This document shows, piece after piece, positions 52,132-58,588 of a stretch of DNA of 64,000 bases. The stretch lies in NCBI GenBank assembly GCA_041495205.1, contig JBGQCF010000006.1:16477-80476 (forward strand), read 5' to 3'. The notes beneath the pieces were generated by a model, which had not been told where the DNA came from, searched no databases, and saw only the letters and a program-made list of their open reading frames with translations. Made by a program: the position numbers and the translations under genes. The stretch is from JAHFRG01 sp041495205 (GTDB taxonomy: Bacteria > Pseudomonadota > Gammaproteobacteria > Burkholderiales > JAHFRG01). The first letter of the stretch is position 1; every line of letters starts with the position of its first letter.

Positions 52132-52347
52132 CGCAGCCATGCGGAATATGTCGAGGGCGAAACGCTGATTGACATGATCAAGGAAGACCTGGTTGCCGAG
52201 CGGATTGCGATTGACAGCTACCGCGAAATGATTGCCTACCTCGGCAACGACGACCCAACTACCCGCCGCATGCTGGAAGGCATCCTAGCGATGGAAGAAG
52301 AACATGCGGATGATTTGGTGAGCTTGCTGGAAGAACTGGGTTCATAA
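52132..52347 (+). pseudogene. 3' fragment of a ferritin-like gene
   Basis: The frame matches the last 71 codons of the ferritin-like gene at 50666 (HAEYVEGETLIDMIKEDLVA onward) with about twenty, mostly silent, base changes. There is no start or upstream helices; an ATG at 52099 opens the frame only artificially. The many silent changes argue for arrival of a related species' sequence rather than a fresh local duplication. It marks the left edge of the ubiquitin-like block. Confidence 0.8.
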
Positions 52348-52428
52348 CATGTTTCGTCATAAAGAAAACTGATCCGACCTCTTTTCACGTACTACGGCGG
52401 CGTCCAGCACACGCTGCTTCAGCTACGA

Positions 52429-53373
52429 CTATCCGTCAACAAGGAGAGACACATAGTCTGACTCAAAGAGCTTCTGGCGATCCTTCACGGCAAGCCGCTG
52501 GAGACAGTACAACTGCCAATAGGACTGCCATTCGTCGCTTCCAGGATGGACATAATCCACCGATAGCCCAATGTCCTTTGCATCTTGGTAGCTGATCATC
52601 TGCCCGTGAGATAGCCATCGCTTGGTGTTGATAAGCTCGTCCGCAATTTTTGTGTAGTTGCCCGTTACGGATTTAAACATGTTGTACTTCAACTGATCTT
52701 CTGCAAATGTACGCGCGCGGTTACGGACGGCCTCAAACATCTTGACAGTCGCGGGGTCGAGCTTACCGAGCATAATTTTGGCAGCGACGTCGGTGGGGTT
52801 CTTCTGTAGCGATGCATAATGGGTTTCGTATGCATCGAGATAACTCTGGACGGAGTGTTGTATCCAATTGCCATGCCCATCATTAAGTGTGACTTGGGGA
52901 TCAATTGGCCCGAGCTCAGATGTATCGCTCATCACGATCCTGTCCGCGCCAAGTGCCATTAACGTTCCCGCGCTCTTGGCGAAGTCGGGCACGATCACGC
53001 GAAGGTTTCCCACCCCTACAACCGTCCGTACCATCGAGATCAGCTTTTCTGCCGCGTCAATGTCGCCGCCAGAGGTATGGAGCAAAAGCGCTAGATCGCT
53101 ATCTCGCGGTACGTTATGGAGAAGATCGGCAAATCCAAGTGTATCGTCGCGAGTGATCTGAGCCGCAATGCCGGTAACGTAGCAGATTAGTTGCCTTCCC
53201 CTTTCCTGCTCGATGCATTTTATGAGCGACTGTCGCTTATACCGCTCAGCGTGCATCGCTTGGAACAAGGGCGTCTTGGACGGCACGGCAGCAACATCTA
53301 TAGTGCTACTACGAATATCCGCGCCTTCGTTTTGCTTGGGCGCGGGGGATAAGGGATCGTCGCGTTGGCTCAT
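52429..53373 (-). CDS. Clp-fold serine protease (SDH proteinase/ClpP-SppA superfamily)
   Basis: A 314-residue protein with a ClpP/crotonase-type fold. The oxyanion region is LLLHTSGGDIDAAEKLISM and the nucleophile serine is in DFAKSAGTLMALGADRIVM near residue 134. GPIDPQV follows, as in the SDH/SppA families. No signal peptide or membrane helix, so it is cytoplasmic. Its ATG overlaps the previous stop (ATGA), making it the fifth gene of the ubiquitin-like operon. It could remove or process the ubiquitin-like protein or degrade modified targets; this is inference. Confidence 0.82.
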   Translation of the reverse strand: MSQRDDPLSPAPKQNEGADIRSSTIDVAAVPSKTPLFQAMHAERYKRQSLIKCIEQERGRQLICYVTGIAAQITRDDTLGFADLLHNVPRDSDLALLLHTSGGDIDAAEKLISMVRTVVGVGNLRVIVPDFAKSAGTLMALGADRIVMSDTSELGPIDPQVTLNDGHGNWIQHSVQSYLDAYETHYASLQKNPTDVAAKIMLGKLDPATVKMFEAVRNRARTFAEDQLKYNMFKSVTGNYTKIADELINTKRWLSHGQMISYQDAKDIGLSVDYVHPGSDEWQSYWQLYCLQRLAVKDRQKLFESDYVSLLVDG

Positions 53374-53723
53374 ACCATCCAGTCCTTCTTGTGTACCCAG
53401 ATGGTGCGCCCGCTCTTGATGGAATAGTGGCAGCGACGACCGGGTACACGGTAGTCGATGCTCGGCAACACGGTCAGCTTCCGCTTGCTGACCAGATTCC
53501 AATGCGGTGAATGAGTCGCATCAAGTGTAATCATTATACGATGACCAGTATGGCACGGGCAATCGAACGCGAGCCACTTCGGCCGTTGTTGCGAGCGAAC
53601 GAGTACAACTCCTTTTCGCGGTAGACGCAAAGGTATCTCGTCAGCAGCCTCGACGATCGCAACGATGCGCCACGAGAAATGTGGAAGCCATTGCCACCAC
53701 GAAATCGCGCTCACGCTGGCCAT
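53370..53723 (-). CDS. DUF6527-like protein of the ubiquitin-like operon
   Basis: A 117-residue protein with a CPC-x-H type signature (FDCPCHTGHRIMITLD) and a C-terminal RRCHYSIKSGRTIWV, matching DUF6527 proteins that accompany bacterial E1/E2/Ubl genes. I recall members being proposed as peptidases of these pathways, but this is not certain. The ATG at 53723 overlaps the E1 stop by 13 bases and has TGGAG seven bases upstream. It is fourth in the operon. Confidence 0.72.
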   Translation of the reverse strand: MASVSAISWWQWLPHFSWRIVAIVEAADEIPLRLPRKGVVLVRSQQRPKWLAFDCPCHTGHRIMITLDATHSPHWNLVSKRKLTVLPSIDYRVPGRRCHYSIKSGRTIWVHKKDWMV

Positions 53724-55117
53724 ATTTGCTCCAGGAAGGGCTCGGTCATCCCAATACCGTGCTTGCCGGATGAAGGATGGCAATAGTGACCCTCCAGGGG
53801 ACTAGCAACATTTGTTGAAATCTCTCTGTCATGGAGCCGCAGTAAAATTTCGGTCGGTCGCGGCTCAGGTCCGTAGCCGATGAAGCGTTCAAGAAGCTCA
53901 CTTACTGCCGCAGCTCCAACTATCGTAGTAAAGGGGACGACTGCAGGCTCAGTCCTGCCGAGCGCAGGCGCGTACCCCTCATTTTCTCGACGCACGCGTT
54001 CTTCGGGCGTGAGTAACTCGGCTGCGGCACGAGCGATATCAATGCGCCCACGACATAATAAACACGCTTCACCAGGAATCAAGGTCGTCACCCTCCCGTC
54101 AACACCAATGAGCTGTCCATCATTGTCGCTAGTGAGAAGTACGCCGCAGTCAATGACTGGTGTCAACAAATACGTTGTTGCTCGTGAGAGAACCAATCGA
54201 CCTGCGTTGTCGTCTGTGCAGCCAAATACAATATCGCACGACACAAGATGTCTAGCCGTCGCCTCGACTGTGACCATTGACTTAACGGTCTGGCAATTGG
54301 TGTCTGGGGCAATGCGCAAAAGGTGCTCGGCAAGCACTTCAACCTTGGGTCTCCCCACTTCAGGTGGCGTAGAACCGTATACCCGTGTCACATTACTTGC
54401 GGAGAGGTCATCTGGATCAATGAGCGTGATGTGTCTGACCCCAAGCCGCACTAGTTGCTCGGCAACGATGGACCCAATCCCTCCACAGCCAACAATACCG
54501 AGGCGTGTATCGCCCAGCGCCTGTTGCACGGCGCCCCCAAAAGCGCGCACGTTTCTGTCAAAGACAGGTGAAAGATCGGGGAGGCTGGAGTCGAATGATC
54601 GTGCGAGTCGAAAGCGGTCTCCAGCCATCCAGAGTCGGTCGATAGAAATCGTGCACCCATCGTCAGAATCTAAATGCCCAGTGAACGTTAATCCAGGGGG
54701 ACGCGGCGAAAGAATGATGGCGCCATAGTAAATGCTCCCGGAACGAATACGAAACAGGTCCGCAATCTCGCGGTCTACGAGTTGGTCGTGCGTGCTCGGT
54801 AGTGGCGCCGCGCTGATTCCTGGATGGGTGTGCACCCAAATACAAACTGCGCCAAGCGTTTCGGCTTGGGCAAGGGCCTGCACATAACCATCTGAGGCAA
54901 TAGAGAGCCCGTCACGTTCCCGACGGTAGTAGGACGAGTCATTGACCCAAAGCATTTTGCGTGCAAGAAGTCTTGTGTCCCCATTGTTTGCCTGAATGAC
55001 GCTGGCAAGCAACACCCCTGCAGTTTCTAGAGGATGCTCTACAGCGGCCAAAAGGTCATCTGCTATGCCTTGCGACATTACAAGTGTGGCTGTCACCGTA
55101 CTGACTCCAGGGCGCAC
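53711..55117 (-). CDS. JAB metallopeptidase fused to ThiF/E1 activating enzyme
   Basis: A 468-residue fusion. The N-terminal JAB domain has glutamate in PLETAGVLLAS and the zinc motif HTHPGISAAPLPSTHD near residue 96, with two more residues than usual between HxH and S. From about 190 comes an E1/ThiF domain: LGIVGCGGIGSIVAEQLVRL, DPDDLSASNVTR, FGCTDDNAGR, and a CLLC pair near 354 that may be catalytic or zinc-binding. JAB would trim or remove a ubiquitin-like tag and E1 would adenylate it. The GTG at 55117 overlaps the E2 gene by 25 bases and has AAGGA upstream. Confidence 0.9.
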   Translation of the reverse strand: MRPGVSTVTATLVMSQGIADDLLAAVEHPLETAGVLLASVIQANNGDTRLLARKMLWVNDSSYYRRERDGLSIASDGYVQALAQAETLGAVCIWVHTHPGISAAPLPSTHDQLVDREIADLFRIRSGSIYYGAIILSPRPPGLTFTGHLDSDDGCTISIDRLWMAGDRFRLARSFDSSLPDLSPVFDRNVRAFGGAVQQALGDTRLGIVGCGGIGSIVAEQLVRLGVRHITLIDPDDLSASNVTRVYGSTPPEVGRPKVEVLAEHLLRIAPDTNCQTVKSMVTVEATARHLVSCDIVFGCTDDNAGRLVLSRATTYLLTPVIDCGVLLTSDNDGQLIGVDGRVTTLIPGEACLLCRGRIDIARAAAELLTPEERVRRENEGYAPALGRTEPAVVPFTTIVGAAAVSELLERFIGYGPEPRPTEILLRLHDREISTNVASPLEGHYCHPSSGKHGIGMTEPFLEQIWPA

Positions 55118-55485
55118 CGCTCAAGTTCCTTGCGAATTAGCGCAAGGAAGCTTTCGAGACAATCAATTCCGGACCGCCATTGACCAGCGCTGAGGTGGCG
55201 CGACCACCGCTGCCAGATCCGGCCGAGATAGGATTCCATGGATTCGGTCGCCTGAACATTGCGACCATCAGCGAGTCGAACCGGGGGATCGAACCACCAC
55301 ATATCGGGTGGCACGTCCGGGTATCCCGGATTTAGGCGAAGGAGAAGGTCAGATCGGGGCCGGTCGTAACCCGCAGGCAAAACGTGCCCTCGGATTACCA
55401 CGCAAATCATGTTGGCCTCCGACGTGACAGAGTAATCGGCCCCTCGTTCCGCGAAATAGGCGAGGTCGTTTTGAGGCAGACTCAT
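55093..55485 (-). CDS. Prokaryotic E2-like (Prok-E2_E type) conjugating protein
   Basis: A 130-residue protein resembling the bacterial E2 family E: SDLLLRLNPGYPDVPPDMWW, RWQRWSRHLSAG-like block (IWQRWSRHLSAGQWRSGIDC), then a C-terminal helix. E2 proteins carry activated ubiquitin-like proteins to targets. The canonical HPN-type cysteine is not obvious; Cys in GIDCLESF is the best candidate. It starts one base after the ubiquitin-like gene ends and overlaps the E1 gene. Confidence 0.8.
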   Translation of the reverse strand: MSLPQNDLAYFAERGADYSVTSEANMICVVIRGHVLPAGYDRPRSDLLLRLNPGYPDVPPDMWWFDPPVRLADGRNVQATESMESYLGRIWQRWSRHLSAGQWRSGIDCLESFLALIRKELERCALESVR

Positions 55486-55486
55486 C

Positions 55487-55762
55487 TTAGTTGATAGTCA
55501 AATCAACGCAGGCGCAGCCGGGATTAATCACGACAGGTGCCGTAAAAAACCGCTTACCGTTGTGGATCTCCACAACTTCGTTATCTTCGATCTTGCGGTC
55601 CGGTCCACCGGGAACAACCTCAAAGAGATCGCGGTCTGGTCCAATTGGCGTTGGTGGCACATGGCGCAACTCTTCGCCGGTCATCTGTCGCTTATTAACC
55701 GTATAATGGACCCTGTCGATCTGAATCTGGAACTTCTCAGGTTCGTGCTGTTCGCTCATCAT
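55487..55762 (-). CDS. Ubiquitin-like protein (multiubiquitin domain type, single copy)
   Basis: A 91-residue beta-grasp protein: FQIQIDRVHYTVNKRQMTGE, then EELRHVPPTP, LFEVVPGGPDRKIEDNEVVE and RFFTAPVVINPG. It matches the multiubiquitin domain that occurs with bacterial E1/E2/JAB genes, here one copy instead of tandem copies. The C-terminus is CACVDLTIN rather than Gly-Gly, so it may need processing or attach through another end. ATG 55762 is chosen because AAGGAGG lies seven bases upstream, an excellent site. First gene of the operon. Confidence 0.82.
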   Translation of the reverse strand: MMSEQHEPEKFQIQIDRVHYTVNKRQMTGEELRHVPPTPIGPDRDLFEVVPGGPDRKIEDNEVVEIHNGKRFFTAPVVINPGCACVDLTIN

Positions 55763-55790
55763 GACGATACCTCCTTGATAGAATGATACC

Positions 55791-55843
55791 ATGATACCAC
55801 AATACTTTGGTACTTGACAAGTATGGTCGCTTTGAGGCATATT
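55791..55843. promoter_or_regulatory. Divergent promoters with overlapping palindromic operator
   Basis: Minus strand: -35 TTGTCA (55820-55815), 18 bases, -10 TATCAT (55796-55791), reading into the ubiquitin-like operon. Plus strand: -35 TTGACA (55814), 18 bases, CATATT (55838), reading into the ribbon-helix-helix gene and implying an almost leaderless message. Both -35 boxes lie in the perfect palindrome TACTTGACAAGTA (55811-55823). The -10 of the operon overlaps the direct repeat GATACCATGATACC (55785-55798). Confidence 0.6.
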
Positions 55844-55850
55844 AAGTCCC

Positions 55851-56057
55851 ATGAAGCCAGCCAAAGCTATGACTATCCGCCTGTCTGCAGATCAAGCTGA
55901 GTCGCTAGAAACAGTAGCGGCCGTCGAAGACCTTCCAGTCTCTGAGATTATTCGCGCGGCAATCGCTGACCACATCGAGAAAAGGAAAAAGGATCCGGTA
56001 TTTCAGGATGGCCTGAAGGACCGGATTAATCGAGCCCGGCGCTTGATGGGCAGATAG
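55851..56057 (+). CDS. Ribbon-helix-helix (CopG/Arc-like) DNA-binding protein
   Basis: A 68-residue protein with the N-terminal strand AMTIRLSADQAESLETVAAV and helix LPVSEIIRAAIADHIEKRK, the layout of CopG-family repressors and antitoxins. It diverges from the ubiquitin-like operon, and a 13-base palindrome covers both -35 boxes, so it probably represses that operon and itself. No toxin gene is adjacent, which argues for a regulator rather than an antitoxin. Confidence 0.8.
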   Translation: MKPAKAMTIRLSADQAESLETVAAVEDLPVSEIIRAAIADHIEKRKKDPVFQDGLKDRINRARRLMGR

Positions 56058-56257
56058 CCTTTTTGCGCGACCGGACATCTAGCACGGATCGTCACCACCT
56101 GAGTGGCGGCACATGTCTCCCTCCCACCTTAAGCTGAGGTACCGGCTTTTTCTGTTCCAAGTTGGATGTTGTAACTCTCAACTTGGCACAAGATTAAGTC
56201 GGTCACGCACTTACAAACCAGAAAGTATGAAAGGGTCAGATTTGATTTTCTTTACAA

Positions 56258-56283
56258 CCCTTCGACAGGCTCAGGGTGAACGG
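56258..56283. repeat. REP-like repeat copy
   Basis: CCCTTCGACAGGCTCAGGGT is the reverse complement of the REP-like unit found several times at 50.3-50.6 kb. The 245-base gap around it (56058-56302) also has the perfect arms CCAAGTTG and CAACTTGG near 56157-56187 but no gene. Confidence 0.75.
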
Positions 56284-56302
56284 AGTGAAAGACTCGGTGT
56301 GA

Positions 56303-56893
56303 TTAGTTGCAGTTGCCACTCATGACGCTGCTGCCGCTCTTGGGGTCGAAGAAATAGGAGCACTTGCCGTCGCTGCCAAGATGTCCGAATGGCGTGGTCC
56401 GGCTGTTCCCGCCGTAAAGACCGCCGCCGCCTCCCTGTCGCTGTCGAGCCGCAGCGCCCAGATCAAAAATCGCCGGCCCTCCTTCGATTCCTCCGACACC
56501 TTGGGCATTCATCCAGTACCGGCCTTTGTACACCGTCCCCAATTGCTGCAGGTATGTCACCTCGACCACGGGCAGCTGCCGGCCGTTGATGAACACGCCC
56601 GTGTTCCCGTTTGAAGCATTGGCTTTCAGCGGCCCGCCCAGCTGCAATCCCGGAAGAATTTGCCCGTTGGTCGGCTGGCCCGCATAACCCCACAGCCCCG
56701 ACATCTTGTCGTACCAGTACCGACCGGTCTGAAGGGGTACTCCGTAGTTGCGTTCCAGGGTTTGGATGTCCTTTGCGGTCAATTGGGTTCCATTGATGAC
56801 CACTTTTTTGCCGGCAGCCGCCTCAGCCGCGACGTCGGGCAGTTCGACAAAGATCAGAAGCATAAACAGCGAGAGTAAGATAGTCTTTTTCAT
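56303..56893 (-). CDS. Exported protein of unknown function
   Basis: A 196-residue secreted protein with signal peptide (MKKTILLSLFMLLIFVELPD, cleavage near AAEAA). Two related segments occur: TGRYWYDKMSGLWGYAGQPT and KGRYWMNAQGVGGIEGGPA, each beginning G-R-Y-W, and each preceded by VFINGRQL- or VVINGTQL-like strands, so the protein appears internally duplicated. The C-terminus is Gly-rich and ends with cysteines (GKCSYFFDP, SGNCN) that may pair. No family name is recognised. Confidence 0.65.
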   Translation of the reverse strand: MKKTILLSLFMLLIFVELPDVAAEAAAGKKVVINGTQLTAKDIQTLERNYGVPLQTGRYWYDKMSGLWGYAGQPTNGQILPGLQLGGPLKANASNGNTGVFINGRQLPVVEVTYLQQLGTVYKGRYWMNAQGVGGIEGGPAIFDLGAAARQRQGGGGGLYGGNSRTTPFGHLGSDGKCSYFFDPKSGSSVMSGNCN

Positions 56894-56997
56894 ATGGAGC
56901 CTCCTGGGGGACTTGCTCCCGGCGAGCGGGACGTTTACAGCATTTATTGTAGAATATTATATAGAGTCAAAGTCGTTTTTTTGAATCGGTGATTGCC

Positions 56998-57453
56998 ATG
57001 TTCCACCAAGAATTAACCGCAGCCGCAGTCGGTCACGCCATTCAACTTGCAGTGGCGCCGGTTTTTCTCATTACCGGCATAGGCGCCATGCTGGGCGTGC
57101 TCGCCAACAGGTTGGGTCGAATCGTGGACTTCGCCCGTGTTCTCGAAGCCCGGCTGTCTGCGAGCAGCGAGAAAGAGCGCAGTGAAATCCATAGACAGCT
57201 TGCCGTGTTTTCCAAGCGCGCCCGGCTCATATACGCGGCGATCAGCCTGAGCGCAATGTGTGCCCTGCTGATCTGTGCGCTTATAGTGATTCTGTTCCTG
57301 GAAGTGTTTCTTGCCGTGGAAGTGCCCAGTGTAATCGGCGTGTTGTTTATCATTGCCATGCTGTCTTTCATCGCGGCGCTGTATTGCTTTTTGCGCGAAG
57401 TCTATATAGCAACGGCTAATTTGAGAATTGGGCCCCCTAGAAAAAAGAATTAA
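56998..57453 (+). CDS. DUF2721 family membrane protein
   Basis: A 151-residue membrane protein with hydrophobic segments at about residues 12-37, 74-104 and 105-130, and the DUF2721 pattern HAIQLAVAPVFLITGIGAML, VLANRLGRIVDFARVLE, and EIHRQLAVFSKRARLIYAAI. Function unknown. The ATG at 56998 is preferred over a GTG at 56989. It converges with mcl across 7 bases. Confidence 0.8.
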   Translation: MFHQELTAAAVGHAIQLAVAPVFLITGIGAMLGVLANRLGRIVDFARVLEARLSASSEKERSEIHRQLAVFSKRARLIYAAISLSAMCALLICALIVILFLEVFLAVEVPSVIGVLFIIAMLSFIAALYCFLREVYIATANLRIGPPRKKN

Positions 57454-57460
57454 AGTGGTC

Positions 57461-58444
57461 TCACGCTCCGCCTGATGCGCGGATTGATTCGGCTTTCTTG
57501 AGCAGCGCTTCCGCCATGCGGATGCTGGCAATGTCAATCAGCCGGCCGTCCAGCGACACCGCGCCTTTCCCTTCTTTCGCCGCCTGCGCCATGGCCTCCA
57601 TGATGCGTTTGGCCTTGGTCACCTCGGCTTCGGAAGGCGTGAAAACCCGGTTGGCCAATTCGATTTGCGAGGGATGGATCGCCCACTTGCCTTCGTAACC
57701 GAGCACCGCAGCGCGGTTGGCCGCCGCGATAAATCCTTCCGGATCGTTGAAATCGCCGAACGGTCCATCTATCGGACGCAAGCCGTAAGCGCGGCACGCC
57801 ACCATCATGCGCGTCTGCGCCGCGTGCCAGGGATCAGTCCAGAAGTATTGACGCTTGCCGTCGGCGTCCTTGTCGGTGAGCACGCCCGAGTCTTTGTTCA
57901 CTCCGCCGATCACCGTGGTGCGGGCGCGGGTGGAAGCGGCGTAATCCGCGACGCCAAACGACATCGCTTCCAGCCGTTTGCTGGATTGCGCGATTGCTTC
58001 GACGTTGGCCAAGCCCAGAGCGGTTTCAATCAGCACTTCGAAACCGATGCGCTTCGCGCGCTTCTTTGCGGTTTCGATTTGCGTCACCATCATGTCCACC
58101 GCGTAAACATCGGCGGGCGCGCCCACCTTCGGTATAAGGATCATATCCACTCGCGGGCAGGCTTCCACGATATCCACGACGTCGCGGTACATGTAATGGG
58201 TGTCGAGGCCGTTGATGCGCACCATCATGGTCTTGGTTCCCCAGTTCACTTCATTCAGGCCCTGGATGATGTTCTTGCGCGCTTTTTCCTTGTCGTCGGG
58301 CGCGACGGCGTCTTCGCAATCGAGAAAGATAATATCTGCTGCGGATTTCGCCGCCTTCTCGAAGAGCGAAGTGATGGTGCCGGGAACGGCCAGTTCGGAA
58401 CGATGCAGGCGCGCGGTTACGGGTTCAATGCTGGTAAAGCTCAT
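57461..58444 (-). CDS. mcl: Malyl-CoA lyase
   Basis: Malyl-CoA lyase splits malyl-CoA to glyoxylate and acetyl-CoA, the step that closes the serine cycle. The 327-residue HpcH/CitE-family protein has TARLHRSELAVPG, LDCEDAVAPDDKEKARKNII, MMVRINGLDTHYMYRDVVDI, VLIETALGLANVEAIA and GKWAIHPSQI. Wording is very close to Methylobacterium MclA. It is last in the mtkB-EAL-ppc-mcl group, separated from ppc by a 144-base spacer with a palindromic repeat. Confidence 0.93.
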   Translation of the reverse strand: MSFTSIEPVTARLHRSELAVPGTITSLFEKAAKSAADIIFLDCEDAVAPDDKEKARKNIIQGLNEVNWGTKTMMVRINGLDTHYMYRDVVDIVEACPRVDMILIPKVGAPADVYAVDMMVTQIETAKKRAKRIGFEVLIETALGLANVEAIAQSSKRLEAMSFGVADYAASTRARTTVIGGVNKDSGVLTDKDADGKRQYFWTDPWHAAQTRMMVACRAYGLRPIDGPFGDFNDPEGFIAAANRAAVLGYEGKWAIHPSQIELANRVFTPSEAEVTKAKRIMEAMAQAAKEGKGAVSLDGRLIDIASIRMAEALLKKAESIRASGGA

Positions 58445-58487
58445 GGTATGTCCTTTCCAAATTTGATGGTCATGAAAACCCGCTTAT

Positions 58488-58574
58488 CAACCGCAGATGA
58501 ACGCCGATGAACGCGGATCAAACCACCGCGCCCTGAATCTCATCGGCGTCTATCGGCGTTGATCGGCGGTTAAG
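58488..58574. repeat. Palindromic repeat between ppc and mcl
   Basis: AACCGCAGATGAACGCCGAT and GCGTTGATCGGCGGTT, with inner ATGAACGCGGAT and ATCGGCGTCTAT copies, form a large imperfect inverted repeat. The ATGAACGCCG/CGGCG style is a common intergenic repeat family in bacteria and may also affect mcl expression. Confidence 0.7.
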
Positions 58575-58588
58575 TGTTCTGGTCAGCG

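Noticed and set aside
55851..56057. Antitoxin of a toxin-antitoxin pair
   Set aside because: No toxin-like gene follows within 240 bases; the divergent operator favours a regulator of the ubiquitin-like operon.
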